Below, in pieces: positions 52,721 to 61,877 of a stretch of 64,000 bases of DNA. Within the stretch, counting starts at the first letter, position 1; every line of letters starts with the position of its first letter. The translations under genes and the position numbers were made by a program. The DNA is taken from positions 124,001 to 188,000 of the forward strand of contig NZ_WOSY01000001.1 in NCBI RefSeq assembly GCF_011516755.1, written 5' to 3'. Under the pieces are notes generated by a model. The model did not search any database. It saw nothing but the letters and a program-made list of their open reading frames with translations, and was not told the origin of the DNA. The DNA is from Acetobacter conturbans (GTDB lineage: Bacteria > Pseudomonadota > Alphaproteobacteria > Acetobacterales > Acetobacteraceae).

Positions 52721-54352
52721 TTACAGGTCGACGGCCGTGGCTGAAACACCGAATGAGCACCGCACACCATCAAATTCGGGAAGCGCGCATCCTGAGAGGG
52801 TGATTTCCTGCACGTCCTGCAAGACGGCGGCAGGATCTGCAATGAAGGAATGCGCCACCTGTCCGTCTTTCAGGATCACCACATGGCAGATGAGACCGTG
52901 CGGCCCTTCCACTGCGGCATAGCCTTCGCGGCGATCCATCGGCGTGCTGAGGGGGGCGAGCAGATTCAAGTCGGGGGCATCGCTTCTGGCGGCAAGCATG
53001 TCGCCGAGGGCCGCGATCATGCGCAGGCTTTCGGCGATATCCTCGAAGCGTATCCGGTTGCGGGTGGCGGCGTCGCCGTCCGTGGCGACGGGTGTGCGTA
53101 TTCGCAGGGCGCTGTAGCTGTCCATCGCCTGCCTGACGTCCGCACCGCGTCCGGCGGCGCGGCCGACCGGGCCGCTGAGGGACAGATCGGCGGCCAGAGC
53201 GCGGGAGACGACGCCCTTGCCGGCAAGACCGGAAGAGAGCGGTGCGCAGGCCTGCCAGCAATCGCGGATGCGGGGAAAATCGGTCGCGCCGAACGCGGCG
53301 ATTTCATCGCAGAGGGAGGCGAGCGCTTCCAGCACCATGCTGTCGCCGAGCAGGTCGCCCCCTGACAGGGCGAGGGTCACGCCACCGGGGGCGATGCAGT
53401 CCATCAGCAGGCGGCGTCCCAGTGTCGCTCCGCACACCCGCGACAGGGTTTCCCGCGCCCGATAGAGTCGCGTGGCGACGGGATCGGCCCCGGTGGCGCG
53501 GGCTGTCCGGGCCAGACAGGTGAGATGGGTATAGATGCGTTCGATTTCGCAGAGCAGGGCACGGATATGATCCGCTGCGGGTGAAATCTCCGTGCCTGTC
53601 GCCTTTTCGACGGCGGCGCTGAAGGCCCACTGGTGAGCGACCGCTGACAGGGCGCTGATCCGTCCGGCCAGTTCCGTGGCGCGGGTGAGCGTGACGCCGG
53701 CCATGCGTGAGGCCAGTCCCCGATGGGCAAAGCCGGTCAGTGTATCGACCGTGCGCACGCGCCCTTCCGCCACGCCGAGACGCATATGGATCGGGCTTTC
53801 AGGTCCGCCGGTGGCGGGACCGCGCGTGGCGAGCATGCCCTGTGCGGCGACGAGCGGATCGGGCGGCGGAAATTCCGGCATTCCAGTCGTGGTTGTGGCG
53901 GGCGGCGGCCGTTCGGTGAGTGGCGCGGTCACGGACCATGCACCGCGATCGACCAGAGGGCGGGCGTCGGATGCGTCCATCGCCTCCACGCCCCAGAGGT
54001 CGCGAATCATGCGTTCGAAGGGAGATGCTGCCCGACGGACGGCGGAGAACCCCCGGTAGCGCGGGCCGTCGAGGAGGTGAGAGGCCATGAGAGGCCGAAG
54101 GGCGGCCTCCGTTCCGGGCACGCCGTCACTGAACAGGGCGTGGACCATCGGGCCGTCACACCACAGGCCAAGAAAGATTGTGCTCTGGTCGTCCCGCAAC
54201 TGTTCGACGAGGTCGTACCACGCGCTTTCGCCGAGCAGGAAGCGCCAGGGCGTGTCGGTTTTCTCACCGGCACGGATTGTCTTTCTGGCTGACGGCGCTT
54301 CGGGCTCCTGTGGCACCAGCGCGCCGCCGAAGAGGATGGGGGGGATGTTCAT
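52721..54352 (-). CDS. HyfG-like NuoCD subunit without NiFe ligands
   Basis: A 543-residue fused NuoC (residues 30-145, FERMIRDLWGVEA) and NuoD/large-subunit part. The N-terminal ligand block of group 4 hydrogenases reads RICGICSVAH; here it is RISALSAVAH (231-240), both Cys replaced by Ser (233, 236). The C-terminal DPCxxC pair is also absent; the end reads FGVSATAVDL. The HRG motif (residues 210-212) and the AVEK segment are kept. So it belongs to the fold but cannot carry a NiFe centre. The ATG overlaps the preceding stop (ATGA). No start earlier in the frame is likely, as the extension is Arg/Pro-rich antisense-like sequence. Confidence 0.87.
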   Translation of the reverse strand: MNIPPILFGGALVPQEPEAPSARKTIRAGEKTDTPWRFLLGESAWYDLVEQLRDDQSTIFLGLWCDGPMVHALFSDGVPGTEAALRPLMASHLLDGPRYRGFSAVRRAASPFERMIRDLWGVEAMDASDARPLVDRGAWSVTAPLTERPPPATTTTGMPEFPPPDPLVAAQGMLATRGPATGGPESPIHMRLGVAEGRVRTVDTLTGFAHRGLASRMAGVTLTRATELAGRISALSAVAHQWAFSAAVEKATGTEISPAADHIRALLCEIERIYTHLTCLARTARATGADPVATRLYRARETLSRVCGATLGRRLLMDCIAPGGVTLALSGGDLLGDSMVLEALASLCDEIAAFGATDFPRIRDCWQACAPLSSGLAGKGVVSRALAADLSLSGPVGRAAGRGADVRQAMDSYSALRIRTPVATDGDAATRNRIRFEDIAESLRMIAALGDMLAARSDAPDLNLLAPLSTPMDRREGYAAVEGPHGLICHVVILKDGQVAHSFIADPAAVLQDVQEITLSGCALPEFDGVRCSFGVSATAVDL

Positions 54353-55578
54353 GAGCGGGGCTCGGGGGTGCCTGAATGAATGGGCGTCGGTTGGGTGTTC
54401 GGGCGGCTCGCCGGCACGCGGGATGGGGCAACGCGGGCTGGCGCATGGTGGGTGGCGATGAGACGGGAGACGGGACGCAGGGCCGGAAGGGCGGCGGCGA
54501 TCAGCAGCAGGGTGAGCGGGAGGGATATGCCCGCCACCAGCGTCACGGCGCACAGCAGGGCGCAGAAACCGGGCAGAAGCAGCAGCCAGCGGGAAATGAC
54601 GGTGGCTTTCGCGGACGTGGCAGGAGTGCCTGCGAGCCATGGGGTGGCGAGCAGTGGCCCGAGCAGGGCGAGGTCGGCGACCAGCGGATGGATAACACCT
54701 GCGGCGATGGCGGCGAGACCGAGGCTGGCCTGCGCGATGGCGTCGATCTGTCCGGCGCGAGAAAGGCGCAGGCGGAGCGTGGCCACGACCAGCGTTGCCA
54801 GCCCCAGGACAAAGAGCGTGCCTCGAAACGCGAACATGGTGGGAGGTGGCAACGGGAATGTTGCGAGAAGGGCCGCGACGGCCAGTGTCGCTGTCGCGGC
54901 GCGCAGCAGTTCCGGCGCGTTACCTGGGCGGGATGGGGACGGGTTGCCTCGGGAAAGTGCGGCGGGAAACAGGCCCGCGAGCAGGCAGAACCCGAGAGCG
55001 GCGAGGATGCCCTCTACGGTCAGGTTGGGGTGGAGGAAGCCGCTGAACACCAGCAGCGCGCCGGTTGCGGTGCGGCGGAGGGTGTTCCAGCCATTCTGGC
55101 CACGACCGGCGCCCGTATCGAGCAGGATCACTGCGAGGATAGGGGCCGAGAGCAGCATCCCTGCCCGCGCGACCGGTTCTTCCAGCAGCATGGCGAGGGA
55201 CAGGAGGCCGGTTGTCCAGAACGGCACGGTGTCGCGGGCGACGAGGGCGCGGTCTTCCTCGGGCTGGGGCGGGGCGAAGCACTGCGAGACCAGTCCGGCA
55301 TGAAGCAGCAGGCAGCCGATGGTGGCCAGTGGCATTTCGACCATCCAGCCGAATTCGACGCCTTCCGCTGCCGTGGCGCTGAGATAGAGCGACAGCGGCA
55401 CGTTGAGGGCACTCAGGGTGAAGGACACCACGGAGAAATTGGCCGCAAGCTGGGTAAAGCGGGTGCGTGCGTCTTCCTCGCCGGTTCGGGCATCAGGCGC
55501 GAAGATGGCGATGATCGCACCGGCGAGAAACGGCCAGACGAGGCTGAGGAACAGGACGATGTCGGCAGTGATGAGCAT
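54349..55578 (-). CDS. HyfF-like membrane subunit
   Basis: A 409-residue polytopic membrane protein with about eleven helices, placed between the HyfE- and HyfG-like genes as hyfF is. It is shorter than HyfF (about 526 residues) and the antiporter Lys/His residues expected in helices 7, 8 and 12 are not evident. The C-terminal 35 residues are proline-rich (RPNTQPTPIHSGTPEPRS). Overlaps both neighbours by one to four bases. Assignment rests on position and hydrophobic profile more than motifs. Confidence 0.7.
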   Translation of the reverse strand: MLITADIVLFLSLVWPFLAGAIIAIFAPDARTGEEDARTRFTQLAANFSVVSFTLSALNVPLSLYLSATAAEGVEFGWMVEMPLATIGCLLLHAGLVSQCFAPPQPEEDRALVARDTVPFWTTGLLSLAMLLEEPVARAGMLLSAPILAVILLDTGAGRGQNGWNTLRRTATGALLVFSGFLHPNLTVEGILAALGFCLLAGLFPAALSRGNPSPSRPGNAPELLRAATATLAVAALLATFPLPPPTMFAFRGTLFVLGLATLVVATLRLRLSRAGQIDAIAQASLGLAAIAAGVIHPLVADLALLGPLLATPWLAGTPATSAKATVISRWLLLLPGFCALLCAVTLVAGISLPLTLLLIAAALPALRPVSRLIATHHAPARVAPSRVPASRPNTQPTPIHSGTPEPRS

Positions 55579-56312
55579 CAGCGCGTCTCCCTGCCCTGCT
55601 CTGCGCTTCCCGGTCCTGTGGTCTCCGGCTCCACGACGCCCTCAGCAGTGCCTTCTGGCACCAGGCTTTCCTGCCTCGTTCCGCCCTGACGTGCGCTTCC
55701 CGGCACCGGAGCTTCCACCGGTGCTTTCATGCGCAGCAAAGAGAGGCGGCTTGCCAGCCATGTGCCTGCTCCTGCCAGCAGCAGGACGCACGCGCCGATC
55801 AGCCACCCGGCGTAAGGCGTGCGGATGTTGGCGGCGGTCAGGAGCAGTCCGTTGCAGGCGGTGAGAAGACCCGCGAACTGGTATCGGACGCCGGAGCGGA
55901 GGGACAGCGTGACGAGGCCGATGAAGGTCACGGCGAGAGCAACGGTGACGACGGCGGCATCCATCGGCACGAAGGGCACGGCGAGGATGGCAGGCGGCTG
56001 GAGCAGGTCCTCTGACGGCAGACTGAGGCTGGCGGCGACGAGCATGACGAGCGAGAGAGCCAGTGCGCTGGCGATGCGGGGGCGGCCTGCGGTGTCCTCG
56101 GTATAGCGGCTCAGCCACCATGCGGGCGCGACGGAGACGGTCAGCGCGGTGATGGCGGTGAACAGGATGACGGGAGGCAATGGCGTGCTGGCGCTGTGGC
56201 GCAGCAGGACGATGGAGAGCGCCGTGAGGATGCCGAGCGCGGGCGTGGCGGCGAGGCCAGCGAGAATGGTGAACAGGGCCAGCAGGGGCAACAGGGCAAG
56301 AGCGAGCGTCAT
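55578..56312 (-). CDS. HyfE-like membrane subunit
   Basis: A 244-residue membrane protein with six to seven helices, then a 50-residue polar tail (PVPGSARQGGTRQE onward). HyfE is a NuoK-like subunit; the length of the membrane part (about 195) and position fit. No conserved Glu pair was placed with confidence. The start ATG overlaps the HyfC-like stop. The proline/glutamate tail is unusual for the family. Confidence 0.68.
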   Translation of the reverse strand: MTLALALLPLLALFTILAGLAATPALGILTALSIVLLRHSASTPLPPVILFTAITALTVSVAPAWWLSRYTEDTAGRPRIASALALSLVMLVAASLSLPSEDLLQPPAILAVPFVPMDAAVVTVALAVTFIGLVTLSLRSGVRYQFAGLLTACNGLLLTAANIRTPYAGWLIGACVLLLAGAGTWLASRLSLLRMKAPVEAPVPGSARQGGTRQESLVPEGTAEGVVEPETTGPGSAEQGRETR

Positions 56313-57325
56313 GGTCTGGCGGTCTCCCGCGCAGGACCGTCCGCCTCCGCGCTGTCTGCAGGCTGGCCGGTTTCTGTCGGCATGAGGCGGGCTGCGGTCA
56401 GCAGTTGCAGGGCCAGCAAGGCAAGCAAAAGAGCTGCCGCTCCCCGGAGACGCGTGCTGGTGGCGGAGCCGATGACGAAGGCGCGGCCAGCGGCCAGCAT
56501 TGTTCCGAGCAGAAAGCAGCGGACGAGCCAGCAGACCAGTCCAAGCAGGAAGGCGCCCGTGCCGCTGAGCACGGTCGGGCTGGCCGCGATCCGGGCCAGA
56601 GAGCCGGGCCATATCAGATCGCCCGCGAGGGTGAGCCATGTCAGCGCCACGATATCGCGGGTCAGCATCAGGAGGGCATCGTCGCTGCTCTGCCCATCCG
56701 CTTCGGTGTCCGCGCGTGGGGCGGGATCGACAGCAGCGAGGAGCGCGGCACCGGCAAGCACGAAAGGCGCGCCATTGACGAGCGGGTTGCTGTGACTGAG
56801 GTCGGCGAGCACGGCGGCGAGCGTGGTTGTCGCACCGGCGCTGAACAGCAGGGCCGTGATGAGAAAGAGCGTCGGCAACACCAGCGCCATAGTGACGGCG
56901 CGACCAAAGGCAGCGGCAGAGGCTTCGGCGGGTTGCGTCAGGGCGGGCAGAAGGCAGCCGGTGCGGGCAAGCACCAGAAGCAGAGCGATCAACGTGAGGT
57001 CGGACCATGACGCGGTGATGAGTCCGAGACTGAAGGCCGGGACGAGGAGGGCCGCGCAGAGAGAGGCCGCGAGTGAAAACGGGGCGACGACAGGTGTGAG
57101 GAACTGGCCGATCAGCGGCGGTGCGTCGCTGTGGTGAACGGGAGGGAGCGTGCCCCACAGGCGGGAGATGGCGAACCAGCGGCGCAGGACGGGGGGCGCG
57201 GCGATACCGGATGCGCGGGCCGAGAGGAAGCTGCGAAAGCCGCTCAGAAAGGGCGCGAGGAGGATGACGGCGAGCAGTTGCAGTCCCGTGAGGAGGATGG
57301 CGAGAGCTATCTGGGAGAATGTCAT
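56309..57325 (-). CDS. HyfC/NuoH-like membrane subunit
   Basis: A 338-residue membrane protein with about eight helices, recognised by the NuoH/HyfC-like opening PFLSGFRSFLSARASG and PPVLRRWFAISRLWG. The acidic/basic loop that in HyfC reads roughly AExxRxPxD..HLELTM is reduced here to VDPAPRADTEADGQ and DDALLMLTRDI, so the charged bridge to the redox arm is changed. Part of the operon by four-base overlaps. Confidence 0.78.
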   Translation of the reverse strand: MTFSQIALAILLTGLQLLAVILLAPFLSGFRSFLSARASGIAAPPVLRRWFAISRLWGTLPPVHHSDAPPLIGQFLTPVVAPFSLAASLCAALLVPAFSLGLITASWSDLTLIALLLVLARTGCLLPALTQPAEASAAAFGRAVTMALVLPTLFLITALLFSAGATTTLAAVLADLSHSNPLVNGAPFVLAGAALLAAVDPAPRADTEADGQSSDDALLMLTRDIVALTWLTLAGDLIWPGSLARIAASPTVLSGTGAFLLGLVCWLVRCFLLGTMLAAGRAFVIGSATSTRLRGAAALLLALLALQLLTAARLMPTETGQPADSAEADGPARETARP

Positions 57326-59109
57326 GACGGGAGAACCGTCAGACAGAGGGCGAGCGCTGCGAGAACGAGGACGAGGGCTGCGCCGTAATCCGCGAGGGGC
57401 GTGGCAAGGGCGATGAGGGTGCGGAGGCGGCGCAGGGTACGGCCCGTCCTGTGGCGCAGCCCGGCTCTCCGCCAGAATGGGAGGGTGCGAACTGGAAACA
57501 GCACCGCCTTCAGGCTGGAGGGGGCCATGTCCAGTCCGGACCAGATGAGGGGTTCACCGAACGGAAGGTGCGGTTCGCGGGTCGGCAGACCGCCGAGCCA
57601 GGGCACGGTTTCACCGGCGGTGATGCCGGGGAGGATGTCACGTCGGGCGGGCGTGGAGGAGCGTCGGGCGCGAATGGCCTGTTCCTGCAACAGGCGGATG
57701 GCCAGCAGGATGAGCAGCAGCAGGACCGTCACGCCGAGCGGCATCCACGATGAAAGACCATCGGGGCCGACGAGGGTGAAAAGAGGCGGTCGGGGCGCAT
57801 CGGTTTCGCCGCCTGTCAGCCGCGTCAGGAAAGGCGTCGTGAGGCGGAGCACACCGCCCGGCACGCAGGCGGTGAGACAGGCGAACAGCAGTGTTCCGAG
57901 AACCGGGAACAGGGCGATCCATGTGGCGTCCGGGCAGGCCGCCATGCGGGGACTGCGGGCGCTTCCGAGCAGCAGCAGCGCGGTCAGCCGGAGTACGGCG
58001 AGGCCCGACAGCGCGACGATCACCCCGAGGCCCAGCAGAAAGGTCAGGGATGGCAGGGCGGCAGTGAAGCCGTCCGGCAGCAGGCCGAGCGCTGTCTCGA
58101 CGAGCAGCCACAGGACGGAGAATCCACCGGTCGGAGGCAGGAGCGTCAGGGCCAGCAGGGCAACGGCGAGCAGTCCGGACAGGCGCGGTGCGAAGAGGAT
58201 CAGGCCGCCGAGGCGACCGAGATGGTCGGACCCAGCGCCTTCCGTGACCAGTCCGCCCGCGCAGAGAAAGGCGGCGGCGATGGGCCAGAGAGTGATGAGG
58301 TCGAGGGTCAGGACGCTGGCAGCGGCGTGGGCTGTCAGGATGGAGCCTTCGGTCATGGCGAGCATGAGCAGGCCGAGCGCCATGATGGCGAGGGCGACTG
58401 GCAGCATGGCGAGACCGGCGATGGCGCGACTGCCCCGCGGCGTGGTCAGGGCGATGGCGATCCGGCACAGGGCGAGGCACATGCCGCCGCCCAGCAGGAG
58501 GGCTGTCATACCGGGTGTGGCGATGGTCTCGGGGCGCAGGAGGGCGCGGCAGAGCACCAGCACGCCGCAGCCTGCTTCCAGCAACGGGGCGACGGCGCAA
58601 TCAGGGGTGCGGCGTCCCTCCCCTGTGGCGCACAGGAGGGCGGCCATCACGGCCATCCACGGTGACGATGCGGGCAGCGGGCCGGGCGCGCAGGCGGCGG
58701 CGAACAGGAGGGCGCGCAGGCATCCGGCGGCTGCGTTCCGGCGACCGGGCAAGGCGAGCATGAGGGCGGTGCTGCCTGTGACCATCAGGGAGGCGGGATG
58801 ATCGGCGAGGGCCGCGAGGCAGGCGGCGGCGGATGCGAGCGGCAGGCGACCGCCGGGGCGCACCCAGCGCTCGGCGCAACAGCCGATGGTGGCGAAGACG
58901 ATCAGGAAGAGGCTACCAGCGGAATCGAATCTGAAGCCGGGAATGGAGAAGCCCGTGGCTGAGTGGCTTTCGCTCCACGGCAGGGCCGCGAAGGCACAGG
59001 CCGCCGCGACCAGCCAGACGCTCTGGCAGGCGAGGCGCTGCTGGCCCGGCGGCAGGCCGATCCATCGCTCAGGCGTGGCCGAAAGCGCGCCCGCGAGAAG
59101 GACGGGCAA
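57322..59109 (-). CDS. HyfB/NuoL-like antiporter-type subunit
   Basis: About 595 residues with some fourteen helices. The antiporter module is recognisable at FLCAGGLVTEGAGSDHLGRLGGLILFAPRL and LLPPTGGFSVLWLL. The lysine of the usual HxxxK helix preceding it appears replaced (LITLWPIAAAF). The start is a problem: in this frame only TTG (59109) or CTG codons exist. An ATG in the next frame overlapping the parC stop would need a one-base shift to join ([10 protein letters not shown]). Either an unusual start or a frame error is likely. First gene of the Hyf-like set, right behind parC. Confidence 0.75.
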   Translation of the reverse strand: MPVLLAGALSATPERWIGLPPGQQRLACQSVWLVAAACAFAALPWSESHSATGFSIPGFRFDSAGSLFLIVFATIGCCAERWVRPGGRLPLASAAACLAALADHPASLMVTGSTALMLALPGRRNAAAGCLRALLFAAACAPGPLPASSPWMAVMAALLCATGEGRRTPDCAVAPLLEAGCGVLVLCRALLRPETIATPGMTALLLGGGMCLALCRIAIALTTPRGSRAIAGLAMLPVALAIMALGLLMLAMTEGSILTAHAAASVLTLDLITLWPIAAAFLCAGGLVTEGAGSDHLGRLGGLILFAPRLSGLLAVALLALTLLPPTGGFSVLWLLVETALGLLPDGFTAALPSLTFLLGLGVIVALSGLAVLRLTALLLLGSARSPRMAACPDATWIALFPVLGTLLFACLTACVPGGVLRLTTPFLTRLTGGETDAPRPPLFTLVGPDGLSSWMPLGVTVLLLLILLAIRLLQEQAIRARRSSTPARRDILPGITAGETVPWLGGLPTREPHLPFGEPLIWSGLDMAPSSLKAVLFPVRTLPFWRRAGLRHRTGRTLRRLRTLIALATPLADYGAALVLVLAALALCLTVLPS

Positions 59110-59155
59110 CAGGATGAAAAGCGTCAGGATGGGAGAATGTCCTGGCTGGCTGGGT

Positions 59156-61375
59156 TCATACTTTCTTCATCGCCCAGGGCGGCGCGGCCTTGCCGGGGGC
59201 GGCGCGCTTACCAACCCACGGTTCCAGCTCAGTGAAGCTGCGGACCTTCACAGCGCCGGGCCAGAGCAGGCCCTGCGTGGCGCTGAACACGACGGCCTGA
59301 CGCAAACCGAGCTTCGCACCGCCATCGGGGTATTTCTGGAGCGTGACGCCCAGTCCTCTGCCCAGAACGGGAAGCTGGTCGATCGGGAAGACAAGCAAAC
59401 GCTTCTCGCCGCCATAGACCGCGACGTGATCGCCCTGCGCAGGGATGCAGAGGCGCGCGCTTTCGTCGCCCTTGAGGTTGAGAACCTGCCGCCCGCCTCG
59501 TTTTTCGGCGGCGAAATCGGCATCGGCCACGATCATGCCGCGCCCGACGCTGGAGGCGACAAGACGTTTCGTGCCCTCCTCGATGACGAACACGGAGAGA
59601 ATGCTCTCGTCATTGGTGAGATCCATCAGCAGGCGCACGGGCTGGCCGTCTCCGCGCCCGCGCGGAAGGTCACCGGCGTTGACGGTGAAGGCGCGACCGT
59701 CCGTGGCGAAGAAGCAGACGCGATCCGTGCTCTGGCAGGGCAGCGCGAGGCGCAGGCTGTCGCCTTCCTTGAACTTCTGGGCGCTGGCGTCGATGCCGTG
59801 CCCTTTTATGGCGCGGACCCAGCCCTGTTCCGAAAGGATCATGGTCAGCGGTTCGCGCTCGACGAGCGTGGCGGCGGAGAGGTCGATGGGCGCAGGAGGC
59901 GCACCGAGCGTGCTGCGGCGTGCGCCAAGCGGTCCGGAACCGAAGTTCTTGCCGATCTCCTTCACCTCGGCGGCGATGCGGGACCAGCGGAGCGTCTGGT
60001 CGGCCAGCAGGGTGCGGAGCGTGTCGCGTTCGGCGGCGAGCGCGTCGTGTTCCTTGCGGATCTCAATTTCTTCCAGCCTCCGCAGGCTGCGCAGACGCAT
60101 GTTGAGGACGGCTTCGGCCTGCATGTCCGTGAGGCTGAAGGTCTGCATCAGGCTGACTTTGGCGTCGTCTTCCTCGCGGATGATGCGGATCACCTCGTCG
60201 AGATTGAGATACACGGCGAGGAAGCCTGCGAGGATTTCGATGCGTTTTTCAACGGCGGCGAGGCGATGGGCGCTCCGGCGTTCCAGCACCACGAGGCGGT
60301 GGTCGAGCCATGCCTGCAACACGGACCGCAGATCGAGCACGCCGGGGGCGCGGTCCGGGCCGATGACGTTCATGTTGAGCGAGAATCGGCTTTCGAGCTG
60401 GGTGGCCCTGAACAGCGTCTCCATCAGCACTTCCGGCGCGATGGTGCGGTTTTTCGGCTCCAGCACGAGGCGGATGTCGGCGGAACTTTCGTCGCGGATA
60501 TCGGCTAACAGGGGCAGTTTCTTCTGCACCAGCAGATCGGCGATCTGCTCGATCAGGCGGGATTTCTGCACCTGATAGGGGATCTCGGTGACCACCACCT
60601 GCCATGTGCCGAAACGTCCCTGCTCGACCTGCCAGCGGGACCGGATGCGGAAGCCGCCGCGTCCGGTCTCGTAGGCCTTCAGGATGGCGTCCGAATCCTC
60701 GACGATGATGCCGCCGGTGGGGAAATCCGGGCCGGGCATATGCTGGAGCAGGTCGGCGTTGGTCGCATCGCGGTTGCGGATCAGCAGCAGGGCGGCGGCG
60801 CAGATTTCACCGGCATTGTGCGGCGGAATGCTTGTGGCCATGCCGACGGCGATGCCCGCTGCGCCGTTGGCCAGCAGATTCGGGAAGGCGGCAGGCAGCA
60901 CGATCGGCTCGGCGTCCTCACCGTCATAGGTGGGACGGAAATCGACGGCATCGTCGTTGATGCCTTCGAGCAGCGCCTGCGCCACCTTGGTGAGCCGGGC
61001 TTCGGTATATCGCATGGCAGCGGCGTTATCGCCGTCCACGGAGCCGAAATTGCCCTGCCCTTCCACGAGCGGGAATCGGACGGCGAAGTCCTGCGCGAGC
61101 CGCACGAGGGCCTCGTAGACCGAGGCATCGCCGTGTGGATGGTATTTACCGATCACGTCACCGACGACGCGTGCACACTTTTTAAACCCGGATGCGGGAT
61201 CAAGGCGAAGCTGGTGCATGGCAAAGACGAGGCGTCTGTGCACTGGCTTGAGACCGTCCCGCACATCCGGCAACGAGCGGGACATGATGGTGGACAGTGC
61301 GTAAGCCAGATACCGCTCGCTCAATGCGTCGGCGAGCCGGGTGTCCTCAATATGGCCTTCGAACGTGTCACTCAT
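59156..61375 (-). CDS. parC: DNA topoisomerase IV subunit A
   Basis: A 739-residue type IIA topoisomerase subunit that decatenates chromosomes. The catalytic tyrosine is Tyr123 in [11 protein letters not shown]; the breakage-reunion region, coiled-coil ([26 protein letters not shown]) and a C-terminal beta-pinwheel (residues about 500-720) follow. The region matching E. coli Ser80 reads [12 protein letters not shown] with Ala84 at that position. Length and DASVYE context favour ParC over GyrA. The stop overlaps the candidate ATG of the Hyf-like operon. Confidence 0.93.
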   Translation of the reverse strand: MSDTFEGHIEDTRLADALSERYLAYALSTIMSRSLPDVRDGLKPVHRRLVFAMHQLRLDPASGFKKCARVVGDVIGKYHPHGDASVYEALVRLAQDFAVRFPLVEGQGNFGSVDGDNAAAMRYTEARLTKVAQALLEGINDDAVDFRPTYDGEDAEPIVLPAAFPNLLANGAAGIAVGMATSIPPHNAGEICAAALLLIRNRDATNADLLQHMPGPDFPTGGIIVEDSDAILKAYETGRGGFRIRSRWQVEQGRFGTWQVVVTEIPYQVQKSRLIEQIADLLVQKKLPLLADIRDESSADIRLVLEPKNRTIAPEVLMETLFRATQLESRFSLNMNVIGPDRAPGVLDLRSVLQAWLDHRLVVLERRSAHRLAAVEKRIEILAGFLAVYLNLDEVIRIIREEDDAKVSLMQTFSLTDMQAEAVLNMRLRSLRRLEEIEIRKEHDALAAERDTLRTLLADQTLRWSRIAAEVKEIGKNFGSGPLGARRSTLGAPPAPIDLSAATLVEREPLTMILSEQGWVRAIKGHGIDASAQKFKEGDSLRLALPCQSTDRVCFFATDGRAFTVNAGDLPRGRGDGQPVRLLMDLTNDESILSVFVIEEGTKRLVASSVGRGMIVADADFAAEKRGGRQVLNLKGDESARLCIPAQGDHVAVYGGEKRLLVFPIDQLPVLGRGLGVTLQKYPDGGAKLGLRQAVVFSATQGLLWPGAVKVRSFTELEPWVGKRAAPGKAAPPWAMKKV

Positions 61376-61420
61376 GTCCTGTGTCCTCCGTCGTGCGCAC
61401 CAATAACGGAGACACAGACT

Positions 61421-61873
61421 TTGGCCAACGTCCTGACCGGTTTTTCACGCAGTCCGACACTTCGCCTTGCCTCCCTGATGGCCGCGCTCGGCGGTCTTGC
61501 TGCCTGTTCACCGGCTGATCGCTACCTCCGGACCGGTGAACAACTCGCTTACAGCGGCTTCACGGCGCATGCGGCAGACACGACGGCCCGCTACGAGATG
61601 ATGAATCTTCTGCCCGCCGGCATGATGACCTATCGCCCGACCAGCACGGGGCCGGTCTATCTGTATGCCGACCGCATCGGTTGCGGGTGTGTCTACATGG
61701 GCGGTCAGGCCGCGTTCATGGACTACAAGAGCAAGACTCTGACCGGAGTTCCCAGTCAGGCCGCGATGACGGCGGAAATCAACCAGCATCCCGGCTGGGA
61801 CTGGACCGTGTGGTCGAGCAATGCCGATCCGGGACCGAACCAGCCCAAACACATGATCGGCGCGGAATGGTGA
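61421..61873 (+). CDS. Lipoprotein of unknown function
   Basis: A 150-residue predicted lipoprotein starting at TTG, nine bases after GGAG. The signal (LRLASLMAALGGLAAC) ends in a lipobox, and the mature part begins SPADRYLRTGEQLAYSGF. A later pair of cysteines in RIGCGCVYMGG could bind metal or form a disulfide. No family recognised. Divergent from parC, 45 bases away; convergent with the glycosidase gene. Confidence 0.75.
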   Translation: MANVLTGFSRSPTLRLASLMAALGGLAACSPADRYLRTGEQLAYSGFTAHAADTTARYEMMNLLPAGMMTYRPTSTGPVYLYADRIGCGCVYMGGQAAFMDYKSKTLTGVPSQAAMTAEINQHPGWDWTVWSSNADPGPNQPKHMIGAEW

Positions 61874-61877
61874 CCGT

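Noticed and set aside
52171-59109. Working group 4 NiFe hydrogenase
   Set aside because: Both cysteine pairs of the large subunit are missing and no maturation genes are present.
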